A stretch of DNA of 12,090 nt from Bremia lactucae (GCF_004359215.1 NC_090619.1:5422883-5434972), one strand, 5' to 3'; shown: positions 1-7,239, counted from the first letter of the stretch. Numbers and translations: made by a program. Notes: generated by a model not told the origin, from the letters alone.

Positions 1-1462
1 TCGGATAGAGATCCGAGATTCACGGCGGAGTTCTGGCAATCCGTGTTCCGATCTCTCGGAACACGGCTGACTATGTCAACATCCGATCACCCAGAAACGG
101 ATGGTCAAACAGAACGCGTAAATCGCGTCCTTGAAGAGATACTTCGAGGTTACGTCAACTCGTATCCGAATTGGAGCGAGTTTTTACCGATGGTCGAATT
201 CGCCATCAATAATTCGGTGCATGCGTCTACAACGCATACACCGTTCTTCGTGAATGGCTTACGCCATCCTCGCATACCCTCCCAATAAGAGGGATACTCT
301 AGTTTAAGGGGGGGACTTGCACGAGCAAATCCAAATCTGGCTCATGCTAATAACGCTTTGAAGTTAACAACGACGCGAGTGATGTCGATGTCGAAGAAAT
401 TGACATCGAAAACGAGAATGATCTCATGGCAGTACGCACAAAGCGTACTGAAAAGACAAAACAAATGAGTCAGCAAAAGAATATCTGCTAACTCGAGAAT
501 CAATTATCCTTTTTAATCCGGATTCCATTGCTAACGCAGTGGACCGACAGAAATGGAATGCAGACAAACATGGAAGAGCAAATGTTCATTAATTTAAAAT
601 TAATGAGCTATCGCTACTCTCTGCGGTAAAACTACCTAAGCGATTAGTCACTAATGTGGATAGCAGTGAGCTACTACCCAAGCTCATTGGGCCTTTCCGT
701 GTACTGCATCGAAGACGCAATGCGTACACAATAGAATTGCCGCGTAGGATTCGAACGCATCCTACGTTTTACGTTGGTCGGCTCCGCCCGTACCATCAGT
801 ACGCGGCTTCTTCCGAGGACGGATTTGACCACCCTTTTCAAGAATCCCCAAAAGATTCTTGTGATCGCAAACCAAATTCTCATGTTGAACCTGAAGTTTT
901 TCATGCTTGTTCCGAAGATCCTCGAAACTGCGATGAGCTGACGACAGCTCATCGCGAACAGCGAGATTCCGTTTGCACTTCAACATGGAGAACGCACTCT
1001 TCGAACGGTCTTCCAACCGCTCGATTTGGTGACCCTACACCGTCTGCTCCAACGAGCGACGCTTGCCACGTTCGTGGTCAAGTCTTTCCTCCAAATCATA
1101 GAGGAAGTGATCGATTCTGTCGATCCTCGACATTAGATCCGACACACCGTTCGAATCTAATTTTCCCTCCTCCACCACAACCATTGGTGGATTCCCACGG
1201 TGGTCAACGTTTCCTTGTGGAACGTATATAGAGCCATCGTGATGTGAAGGGGTAGCGAACGAGTTATCTTGTTCGCTGGCATCGTTATCCACCTTCACAT
1301 GACAGCTAAGAGTCTCGTTCCCAGCTGGTTGCTGACGTTGAAGGCCTCGTCCGTCAGTATGACGAGACCCATCCGATGGTTCAGAAGGCCCATCGGATAA
1401 CACGCGCCCCTGGCGCCAGGAAATCGATTGAAAAACGTCAACCGCATCCCGCATCTCAATAG
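1..1462 (+). pseudogene. E1 pol, 3' part: integrase core, GPF/Y segment and chromodomain (broken)
   Basis: Integrase inserts element cDNA into the host chromosome; the chromodomain is thought to guide it to chromatin. Codons 1-95 give the end of the rve core: SDRDPRFTAEFW carries the second catalytic Asp, and the Glu in HPETDGQTERVNR lies 35 residues later, the DD35E spacing. The first frame stops at 286-288. Positions 289-655 are frameshifted but still yield IANAVDRQKWNADKHGRANV. From 656 the frame reads LLPKLIGPFRVL (GPF/Y-like) and THPTFYVGRLRPY, then a Pro/Ser-rich linker and LVDSHGGQRFLVERI. The chromodomain SYLVRWHRYPPSHDS and the tail QLVADVEGLVRQYDETHP follow in the same frame through stops at 1229, 1253 and 1307, ending at 1460-1462. 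The middle of this frame is overlapped by the antisense frame at 762-2438. The family call is firm; the copy is dead. Confidence 0.85.
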
Positions 1463-2438
1463 ATGCGAGCCCGTCCCCAGGGCGAAGAAAGGGAATAGAC
1501 ATCGCCTTTCACCCTCTCGAGTTGTCAACACAACACGGACAGGGATCACCCCACGTGAGGCATGGAAGCCCAGCCTCACGTGACAACCGATGCAATTTAC
1601 ACTTTGCACCGGTTGGAGAAGGTTTCTTAAACATAACGCGATTCGTATTACGTTTTTGAAGCCAGGCTTCACGTCCAATGTCTTTGACATTGCGAATGAA
1701 CGCGCTCCAGGCTTGCATTAGCGAGACTTTATCTCGCTTACTGTTGCCACCAAACTATCGATGCTTAAGAAAAGCATCGAGAGAAAAGTCTTCCTCAGCG
1801 CAGAAGTTCTTCGCGCTGGGATCAAGGCCATGTAGCTTTGTCGCAATAAATAAAGTATTTTTATTGTGAGGAGTAGTTTCTCCAGACAAGCTATTGATTA
1901 GCCGTTCTGGCAAAAGCCAAAGCTTCTTTTCAGGGGCGAGATGAGACATTTTATTGTCTTCACTCTCCTGAGTAGAGCCCACTGAAGCAGGGGTACCACA
2001 CGAACTTTTGTTACGATGGCTTACGCCATCGTCATCGCCTTGCACAGATACAGGTGCAGGTGACCGTACGGGAGACGGAACGGGCGATGAGGGATCATCC
2101 TCATCGTCGGAACCAAATAGACTATTAACTCGTCTATCAGAATGAGTCCTCTCGTTCAAAGGCTCATAGTCAGCCGTCTGACGTCTTTCAGGCGACTGTT
2201 CCATTCTCCCTGAGTCGGCCATTTCGTCCGACTCGCATTCGTAGTCGACCTTCAAAGAGGGATCGTATTCATGTGGTGAATCATTACGTGCACTCGCAAC
2301 ATCTAGTGTTGCGCGAGTGGAAGATACTGCGGCAGACGTTCCGTCTACCGCAAGAGATAGCAGTGCGTCACCCGCGGCTGCACGAATCGCAGCCGAAGGC
2401 GCAGCACTATCAACACCCCACATGACTTTGTTCTTCAT
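762..2438 (-). pseudogene. Antisense accessory gene of E1 (coiled-coil protein of unknown function, three in-frame stops)
   Basis: I do not recognise a named family. One minus-strand frame runs from an ATG at 2436-2438 (second ATG at 2421-2423) to TAG at 762-764: 558 codons interrupted only by TAG 1755-1757, TGA 1509-1511 and TAG 1035-1037, with no frameshift. About 26 stops would be expected by chance. The N-terminal part is Ala/Ser-rich and acidic, with GSDDEDDPSSPVPSPVRSP near residues 108-126. Next come KKLWLLPERLINSLSGET and FCAEEDFSLDAFLKHR, then a basic stretch with a C-x2-H-x9-C-x6-C-x-C-C cluster (positions 1530-1610). The C-terminal 130 residues are heptad-like, with LYDLEERLDHERGKRRSLEQ, FEDLRNKHEKLQVQHENLV and LLGILEK. 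It overlaps pol by 701 bp and starts 118 bp inside the LTR edge. It could be a nuclear regulator or a Gag-like protein. An antisense shadow could explain the overlap, but not the 976 bp beyond pol. Confidence 0.6.
1530..1610 (-). other. Cys/His cluster in the antisense protein (possible zinc site)
   Basis: The minus-strand frame reads CKLHR, then EAGLPCLTWGDPCPCC, giving C-x2-H-x9-C-x6-C-x-C-C. Basic residues (KKPSPTGAK) lie just before it. The spacing is loosely like zinc-binding clusters of fungal nuclear proteins and is not the CCHC knuckle of Gag. Zinc binding is inference. Confidence 0.35.
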
Positions 2439-2476
2439 GCAATGGAATTTAAAATGACGTGATGACCAATCAACAT

Positions 2477-2486
2477 CATTTATAAA
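2477..2486 (-). promoter_or_regulatory. TATA-like site upstream of the antisense frame
   Basis: On the minus strand TTTATAAATG lies about 40-50 bp upstream of the antisense ATG and between that ATG and the LTR. The position suits a core promoter, but the base composition here is AT-rich and such a match is common by chance. Confidence 0.25.
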
Positions 2487-2540
2487 CTAAGTGGTCACAT
2501 AGTAATCACTCCATTCAATGACAGTCAGAGTGATTGTTGT

Positions 2541-2555
2541 TGAAGTGAGGGGTGA
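2541..2555 (+). other. Polypurine tract of E1
   Basis: A purine-rich run (GAAGTGAGGGGTGA) immediately precedes TGTAACGG. This is where second-strand priming occurs in LTR elements. It supports placing the LTR edge at 2556. Confidence 0.55.
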
Positions 2556-2839
2556 TGTAACGGAATGTATCGTAACATGAATTTAACACTCAAAGGTTGT
2601 TAATTTCTATATTATCTAAAATGTAAATAATATTTGGAGGATATTTCTTAATAAAGTAATGTTCAGAAATTTTATCCATAAAATGGTATAAGCCATTATA
2701 TCTATTTTTCCCGCAGACTAATCAACTGTAGATGTAAACAAAAGAGAGAGACAGATAAGAAAATGTAAGATTTCAATTGCATGTTTAGAATTAGTTTATA
2801 ATTATGTTAGCGTTAACAGATAGAAATAAATAAAAAAAT

Positions 2840-2847
2840 TATATAAG
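2840..2847 (+). promoter_or_regulatory. LTR TATA box (TATATAAG)
   Basis: TATATAAG sits about 160 bp before the LTR 3' end, where the U3/R boundary of a 450-bp LTR would be expected. It would direct + strand transcription. It is a candidate only, in AT-rich DNA. Confidence 0.35.
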
Positions 2848-2965
2848 TACAGTTTTCAGTTAACCCTCTTTAAGCTAGTTGCCTTAAAGAGAAGTCTTCC
2901 TCTGCACGTACTCGTGAACGTGAAATAACGTAAGGCACCGCTCACAACTGAAGCAGTGCGAAGTG

Positions 2966-2990
2966 GACTTGTACTGAAGCAGTACAAGTC
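2966..2990 (+). repeat. LTR-end hairpin, copy A
   Basis: GACTTGTACTG / AAG / CAGTACAAGTC: 11-bp perfect arms with a 3-nt loop. Related hairpins lie at 4743-4765 and 10765-10787, each next to an LTR-like end. Two stem positions differ between copies A and B with both partners changed, which points to a selected RNA or DNA structure. Confidence 0.75.
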
Positions 2991-3005
2991 GTAGTGCCCG
3001 TTATA

Positions 3006-3560
3006 CCAAGGGCTCAAGAGTATATGCCTTTGGAAGGCTTCTAGCTCTCACTGTTCACAGCGGAGGCCTTAGGAAGGCAACGAAGTTTTTAAGATCAAAA
3101 GAACGAGCCTTACCAATCGTTTGAATGTAAAATACCTTACCCAAATGACTAATATAGACCACATCACAGCATACCCTGTTGACACCGCGTGTCGGAATTC
3201 GCCTTCATTTCCTCTTTGATATCTGAGATCGAACAGGTAGCCTGACGGCTGTGTCTAATCCCCATTGTGTCATATAACATCGTATAATGATTCACCGACT
3301 CTCTGTAAGTACCTTGATAAAGACACAATCGTGAATTAATAGCCACATTCCGTCCGACGGAAAGGATGAAGAATCCGAGTCCGCGTGAAGACGGTTCTCG
3401 TCGGGCTCCGAATTTGTTACCTGTAAGTGCTGTTGCGATTCCACTTACTGCGTTACGCAGGACACTAGACCATGAAACCCAAGTCTAATAAATCTTCACG
3501 AAAAGTAGTAAGAGATGGAAGTACTTAATGTGGAACCAGCACTCCGCTGTCCATATCCAC
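3006..3560. other. Unassigned sequence between E1 LTR and the end of E2
   Basis: No domain is recognised on either strand. On the + strand a short open stretch from 3366 (NPSPREDGSRRAPNLL...) lies upstream of the E2 antisense relic and might be its N-terminal part. This is also where the 3' LTR of E2 should lie, but no convincing - strand LTR is visible. Confidence 0.4.
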
Positions 3561-3745
3561 TGCGACGCAAGCTAACCATGATTGCGACGTTCGAAAACTA
3601 TAACGGCTAGGGCAATCTTAACGAAGAAATACCTCGCATATCAAAGAGTTTTTAGCTAGGGGTACCCAACCCACTCGACCAGATGCTGGCATTGGCCCAT
3701 GCTACGCTGTCGCTTGCGAAGTTTTTCACGTGAAAATGGAGGTCC
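3560..3745 (-). pseudogene. E2 chromodomain relic (end of pol)
   Basis: Minus-strand frames read SREKLRKRQRSMGQCQ followed by HLVEWVGYP, matching the chromodomain core (YLVKWRGY type). After a stop at 3656-3658 the reading LAKNSLICEVFLR and DCPSRYSFRTSQ follows in a shifted frame, fitting the usual C-terminal tail of these polyproteins. The domain would have bound modified histone tails and guided integration. Stops and a frameshift make it non-functional. The + strand antisense relic overlaps it. Confidence 0.6.
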
Positions 3746-3969
3746 TTTACTCATTGAGAAACGCGGGAGGAGCCGAATTATCGGAGGTACCTTCTTATCC
3801 CCTTAAACACAAGCTGCAACTTCTCCGGAAAACTTTGCGCTCTAACCAAGATATCCTTGACGGAGACCAAAACGTATTGATAAATTTGTAGCGCCAACAA
3901 CCTAGCTTAGAGACTCAGCTGGACACTTGTCGAAAGTTCGAAAGTCTGCGACACGCCCATATTTCTTGA
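3584..3969 (+). pseudogene. Antisense coiled-coil relic of E2
   Basis: I do not recognise a family. On the strand opposite E2 pol, 3584-3733 reads GNLNEEIPRISKSF and LGVPNPLDQMLALAHATLSL, with stops at 3608 and 3653. A frame change near 3715 leads to 3718-3969: VKMEVLYSLRNAGGAELSEV, then LKHKLQLLRKTLRSNQDILD, GDQNVLINL, stop 3889, RQQPSLETQLDTCRKFESL, ending TGA 3967-3969. The second half looks like a coiled coil. It lies antisense to the GPF/Y-chromodomain interval of E2, exactly where E1 carries the coiled-coil end of its antisense gene. Three stops in about 130 codons are only modestly below chance, so a shadow of pol is possible. Confidence 0.4.
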
Positions 3970-4134
3970 TGCGAGCGCCTTTGAGTCCACAAGAGGTGAG
4001 ATACCGATACGGCTTAAGCGAGCCAACGCAAGATACTGCGTGTGTGCGTAGCTTTCGCAAAAGGATTTTCGTTACAGCTAGGCCCTTCTTGGTCTTAAAA
4101 TTTTATGTACTTGTCAACGAAATCCGATCAGAAA

Positions 4135-4197
4135 TTGTCCGATAAAGCGAGGACGCAATTTGGTCTGAAGAATCGCGGAATTTGCGTTTGTAGGTAG
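4135..4197 (-). pseudogene. E2 integrase C-terminal GPF/Y-type segment
   Basis: The minus strand reads LPTNANSAILQTKLRPRFIGQ. The pattern 'KL.PRFIGPF' is the hallmark of the integrase C-terminal module of Gypsy elements, here with Pro-Phe changed to Gln. It lies in order after the IN core and before the chromodomain. Sequence downstream to about 3760 is the decayed linker. Confidence 0.65.
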
Positions 4198-4208
4198 GTA
4201 TTTAGAAT

Positions 4209-4698
4209 TTAGCAAAATCGATTACCGACCCTATTAAAATTAATTCGGCCTCTGCCGTAAGCATCGGCTTGTTCTTTTTGTTTGTCTTGGCTGTCAGGTA
4301 TTGTATCACGCAAATGTATTAAGGCAGTTAATCGCGTCACGTGGATTTCACAAATCTGTTTTTAAATTGTCACAGGGCTGAGATCAACAAGCCGACGTGC
4401 AACGTCTCCTCCACAAGCTCGAAAGCACGTAGTTGTAGCGATAACGGACCGCGTGGGAGTGTAATATTATTCACGCATAGCGAATATAGCCTATTAGAGT
4501 CATGAAAAGCCCTGTACAACGCAAACTCTCAACAATTGAGAGTTTATCTGCTCCAGCACCTCGGCGACTCAGCTTATGCACTGCGTAGACTGTCTTCAAT
4601 GAAATTATCAAACAATTAATCTAACCATCGGCCTGCGCATGATCCGCTGTGGAGATGCTTCATCTAGTGCCAAGCACCCGAAAGATCGACGTGCTAAA
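4209..4698 (-). pseudogene. E2 integrase, third piece: end of catalytic core to linker
   Basis: Three minus-strand stretches read in order. Positions 4698-4621 give FSTSIFRVLGTR, stop, SISTADHAQADG, stop: the core segment just before the catalytic Glu, which itself is lost. Positions 4600-4415 give IEDSLRSA, three stops, EFALYRAFHDSNRLYSLCVN and NITLPRGPLSLQLRAFEL, the end of the rve fold. Positions 4415-4209 give GGGDVARRLVDLSPVTI, one stop, and DSQDKQKEQADAYGRG. The piece begins exactly where the inserted E3 fragment ends (about 4699). Confidence 0.7.
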
Positions 4699-4783
4699 CG
4701 TAAGGCAAATGGGGGCCCCCTTGAATGTATCACTGCAGGTTGGCTAGTACTGAAGTAGTACTAGCGAAAGACGCCCCGTTATA
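4699..4783 (+). repeat. LTR tail (hairpin and CCGTTATA end), 5' truncated
   Basis: ACGTAAGGCA at the start matches a site in the E1 LTR. GCTAGTACT/GAAGT/AGTACTAGC (4743-4765) is the LTR-end hairpin, and the segment closes with CCGTTATA at 4776-4783 just as the E1 LTR does. No TGTAACGG start is present and the left edge abuts E2 integrase, so only the 3' end of an LTR is here. Confidence 0.5.
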
Positions 4784-5518
4784 TAATCTGCGTAATTTCT
4801 TTATAAATTGCAAGATGGTTATACGACAAAGAGAATACGCACGAAAGCCGACAAATGCTTATAAACAGGAAGGTGTGTCTTGCTTGCGCTCATGGTTGGT
4901 ACCAAACAAGGGCACTAAGATTTGCCGCGCAGTCACACCCATTGCCCTACTCTCATTATTATAGAGGTAAATTATCAAGGTGTGTGGTCATATCGAATTA
5001 TCGATGTAGTTTGGGAATGGCAACACTAAAAGGGGGATCTCACACGATTCTAACGGAATACCTGTTGAATTTGCGATGCAGTGGGATGACACGTGTCATT
5101 GATCTGTGATTTTATATCATTACAACAAATAAACGGGGAGGGGAGGTGGCGATGCCGATAGGGGGGCCGTGCTATACCCCGCCTGATTTTTATTGAGCCA
5201 TCGATAAGCAATTGTATTGAAGCATTGGAGGTATCATTGTTCAAATTTACACTTTCACCCCCTCCCCAATATCATTCCCGGTAAATTTTGCGTCAGAACC
5301 ATTAATAATATTGTCAATCGAAATATAAGAAATTAGGCTTCTGGTGGGACTAACTATATCTTACTATCGAAACCATTTGGGGTCGTGGATATATGCAAAG
5401 ATCATAGAGAAAATCGCAAAGGCCTTCTGCACTTTCGAGCGGCCAAATCGATGGAATGCATCAAGGAGCCTAAAAATTAATATGTTTATAAGTTCTTAAA
5501 ACTGTTTGACTAGCTGTG
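4784..5518. other. Unassigned interior of E3
   Basis: No coding domain is recognised in either strand. A GC-rich patch with G and C runs (about 5130-5180) and a purine-rich stretch are visible. The short open frames here show no recognisable motif. Confidence 0.4.
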
Positions 5519-5611
5519 CGCGAATACTTGCGCACGAAAAAGTTGTATACAAACGCATCAAAGTGCATAATTAGTGTGGTGGAGATTTAGTTCTTAGGGT
5601 GCTTGATCGGA
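5519..5611 (+). pseudogene. E3 reverse transcriptase fragment (thumb region)
   Basis: The + strand reads REYLRTKKLYTNASKC, then IISVVEI, stop (5588-5590), FLGCLIGK. This is the RT segment just after the YxDD palm, 'LR..kLYaN.sKC.f....v.FLG..i', typical of Ty3/Gypsy RT. It is on the opposite strand to E2 pol and ends where E2 integrase begins, so it belongs to the nested fragment. It is too short to act. Confidence 0.65.
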
Positions 5612-5766
5612 AAGCGACGTTTAGTGGAGCTTTATTAGAGATGTTATCACTGGCAAATTGTGTGTCGAAACATGCGATCAATGAATAAATTAGCAGTACC
5701 GTCACCATCAATGGTATCCGCGATAGCCGCTAAATGAGCAATCTTGCTGAAACGGTCTACAAAGAG
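5610..5766 (-). pseudogene. E2 integrase, second piece
   Basis: The minus strand reads LFVDRFSKIAHLAAIADTI, then GDGTANLFIDRMFRHT, matching the start of the Gypsy IN core after the first catalytic Asp. A frame change near 5665 leads to PVITSLIKLH, which aligns with the conserved 'PVAIVSDRDPR' at nucleotide level, so the second catalytic Asp is lost. It is flanked by the SINE pair on one side and E3 on the other. Confidence 0.7.
5749..5766. repeat. Target-site copy 3 flanking the SINE pair
   Basis: GAAACGGTCTACAAAGAG corresponds to the IN codons for LFVDRF on the minus strand. It matches the copies at 6018-6034 and 6297-6313 apart from one extra A and one G/A change. Confidence 0.75.
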
Positions 5767-6017
5767 ATTTAAGTTTGACGAAGCTCCCTTTTCATAACCC
5801 CGGTTCCCTAATTACACTTCGGCTACAAGGCCTCCTCCCAACTAACTATCACACACCTTCGGTGCGGGTGGACAGGGCAGCCATCCATTGGATGATTGGT
5901 CGTCTTTTTATAGCCTATCTCCGGCGATATGTCATCGAACCGACCTCCGCAGGTACCGATCCACGTACCTCCCGGTCCCAGTTCCAGAGCTTAACTACTC
6001 GGTTCACTGAGGTCGGT
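5767..6017 (-). mobile_element. SINE copy 2 (tRNA-derived)
   Basis: About 251 bp in minus orientation, clearly homologous to the copy at 6035-6296 (roughly 10-15% different by eye, with a short deletion near the 3' part). The head resembles a Leu/Ser-type tRNA, but its A box is damaged (CCGAGTAGTTAAG). The tail ends CTTCGTCAAACTTAAA, shared with copy 1. Flanking copies of the IN target site mark both edges. SINEs have no coding capacity and move with LINE enzymes. Confidence 0.7.
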
Positions 6018-6034
6018 GAACGGTCTACGAAGAG
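6018..6034. repeat. Target-site copy 2, between the SINEs
   Basis: GAACGGTCTACGAAGAG, identical over 17 bp to the copy at 6297-6313. It separates the two SINE bodies. Confidence 0.8.
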
Positions 6035-6296
6035 ATTCAATTTTGACGAAGTTCTCTGATTGGAACCCCGCACCCCTCATTACACTATGGGGAATTTCGG
6101 CTACAGGGCCTCCTCCCACCCAACTATCACACACCTTCGAAGCGGGTTGGCAGGGCGGCCATCCATTGGATGGTTGCTCGTCTGCTTTTTAGCCTATCTC
6201 CGGCGATGTGTCATCGTACCGCCCTCCGCGGGTATCGATCCACGTACCTCCCGGTCCCAGTTCCAGTGCTTAACCACTCGGCCACTGGGGTCGGTT
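6035..6296 (-). mobile_element. SINE copy 1 (tRNA-derived)
   Basis: About 262 bp in minus orientation, starting directly inside the target-site repeat. The head is tRNA-like: a perfect A box TGGCCGAGTGG (6274-6284) as in Leu/Ser tRNAs and a B-box-like GGATCGATACC (6231-6241), giving an internal RNA polymerase III promoter. The tRNA fold is incomplete, so it is not a tRNA gene. The body contains a CCATCCAATGGATGG palindrome and ends CTTCGTCAAAATTGAA. tRNA-derived SINEs are established in oomycetes. It breaks the E2 integrase reading frame. Confidence 0.75.
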
Positions 6297-6313
6297 GAAC
6301 GGTCTACGAAGAG
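6297..6313. repeat. Target-site copy 1
   Basis: GAACGGTCTACGAAGAG, the upstream flank (in SINE orientation) of the SINE pair. On the minus strand it encodes part of LFVDR of the E2 integrase. Confidence 0.8.
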
Positions 6314-6340
6314 CATGATGCCTGTGTTGCCTTTCAAATC
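6297..6340 (-). pseudogene. E2 integrase, first piece
   Basis: The minus strand reads DLKGNTGIMLFVDR, the IN core stretch that follows 'SMDFVFGLP' and leads into FSKMVHL. The continuation lies beyond the SINE pair at 5766. The zinc-binding N-terminal domain of IN upstream is not recognisable. Confidence 0.65.
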
Positions 6341-7239
6341 CTTCGGTCTCCACTTATGTCGGGTATTGCTAATAACTGGAACGAAGGTTGTCCGAATTTT
6401 GAGCGAAAGCCCGAGGGCATCGGCACATTGAAATGAGGTACATCAATCGTTTGTGTGTAACAATTCACATTAATCGTAAACTCTTCGTTGTCTAATTAAA
6501 TTAGGTATATTCCTAAATTCCATTAATAATCGATAATACGCGTGGCCGTGGGAAACTTTAGTTATGTTATAAATACATGACCCTTACCTGTTCCTTTAAG
6601 TAATTCGGGTACGGTTTTGATACTATACACATACATAATTTTCAGTTCTCATTTGGATCTTCACAGCATGTCGTGCCTTCCTTAGGCTTGCGCTTCAACT
6701 AGTGAGAGTATTAAGACTTCTTGAGGTACATACTCTCATATGATTCTACGAATCATCGTTTCTATAAAACTAATAATTAATCTACACGAGCTTGTTTGAC
6801 TCTTAAAATTGTTACACTTATCGTATAAAACAAAAGCGTTTTTGGCGTGAAGGCAGCGACAGAATCTGTCAGTGTATTAGACATTAAATTTTAGGGAGTT
6901 AATTAACTCCAATGTTCAAAATATTGATCGTGAGCGTGACTCATTAATTGTAATTGAAACGGCTTCTAATATTCGTTGTGATAACGGATCAACAAATGAA
7001 ATGCTGAAAGCATTGTGGTCTTAGGCTCGAGTCATCAAGGGTAGAATTTCCAGATGCACGTATATCAGGCAAGATTACCCGCTGAATCTGAGCATATTCA
7101 TAAGGGAAAGAAAGAAACTAACCAGCAAACTAACAAGGAATCCCCATTAACGACGAAAAAAGCGGGATACCTTCAAGCTTAAAAAAACTCGATGCAAATT
7201 TTTCATGGCGGATCGTAGTCTATAAAGGTGTGATAAGCG
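6341..7239. other. Decayed stretch of E2 between RNase H and integrase core
   Basis: By position this should hold the end of RNase H and the IN HHCC zinc domain, but no HHCC pattern or long frame is visible on either strand. It is AT-rich and full of stops. It contains a perfect 16-bp palindrome (6895-6910) and a 7-bp hairpin near 6743-6760. Confidence 0.4.

Larger units (their letters stand above)
1..3005 (+). mobile_element. E1: 3' end of a Ty3/Gypsy LTR retrotransposon (chromodomain type)
   Basis: The left 3 kb reads as the 3' part of one Gypsy element on the + strand. It holds the end of the integrase core (1-288), a decayed connector, a GPF/Y-like segment and chromodomain (to 1462), a long non-pol interval carrying an antisense frame (762-2438), a purine-rich tract (2541-2555) and an LTR (2556-3005). 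The 5' half lies outside the window. Pol carries frameshifts and stops, so this copy cannot make its own enzymes. The order IN, GPF/Y, chromodomain, LTR is the known layout of chromoviruses. The LTR assignment is inference because the partner LTR cannot be seen. Confidence 0.8.
2556..3005 (+). repeat. 3' LTR of E1 (450 bp)
   Basis: The segment starts TGTAACGG right after a polypurine tract and ends CCGTTATA, an 8-bp inverted terminal repeat with one mismatch (canonical end TG...CA, here TA). It is AT-rich, has a TATATAAG box at 2840-2847 and a strong hairpin 16 bp before the 3' end. The same hairpin recurs at two other LTR-like ends in the window. Pol on the same strand upstream fits a 3' LTR in + orientation. 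The partner LTR is outside the window, so LTR-LTR identity cannot be used. Confidence 0.65.
4699..5610 (+). mobile_element. E3: + strand Gypsy fragment nested in the E2 integrase
   Basis: This stretch separates two adjacent parts of the E2 IN core: minus-strand PVITSLIKLH-T-S (SDRDPRFTS position) ends near 5610, and FSTSIFRVLGT resumes at 4698. Inside it, in + orientation, are an LTR tail (about 4699-4783) and an RT fragment (5519-5611). Only about 740 bp lie between them, whereas gag, protease and the first half of RT need about 3 kb, so E3 is internally deleted or a composite. No clear target-site duplication could be defined. Confidence 0.55.

Noticed and set aside
674..952. Minus-strand frame of 92 codons
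   Set aside because: It overlaps the GPF/Y-to-linker region in a register different from the antisense gene and shows no continuity beyond.
1295..1690. Minus-strand frame of 131 codons in another register
   Set aside because: Out of frame with the long antisense gene and with no motif; the gene frame through the same DNA continues on both sides.
1755..2438. Gag gene of a separate minus-strand element
   Set aside because: No capsid motif or CCHC knuckle; the frame continues in register to 762 opposite pol rather than into protease or RT. Not fully excluded.
4699..4783. Solo LTR
   Set aside because: Only the last 85 bp or so resemble an LTR; no TGTAACGG start is present and the left flank is E2 integrase.
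5775..6059. Open + strand frame of 94 codons
   Set aside because: It reads through SINE copy 2 on the opposite strand and across the middle target site; not a gene.
6210..6296. Functional tRNA gene (Leu/Ser-like A box)
   Set aside because: The acceptor and anticodon arms do not pair properly and the tRNA-like head continues into a repeated body with target-site repeats, so it is a SINE head.
6060..6431. Open + strand frame of 123 codons
   Set aside because: It runs opposite SINE copy 1 and E2 integrase; no coding motif and explained by noncoding repeat sequence.
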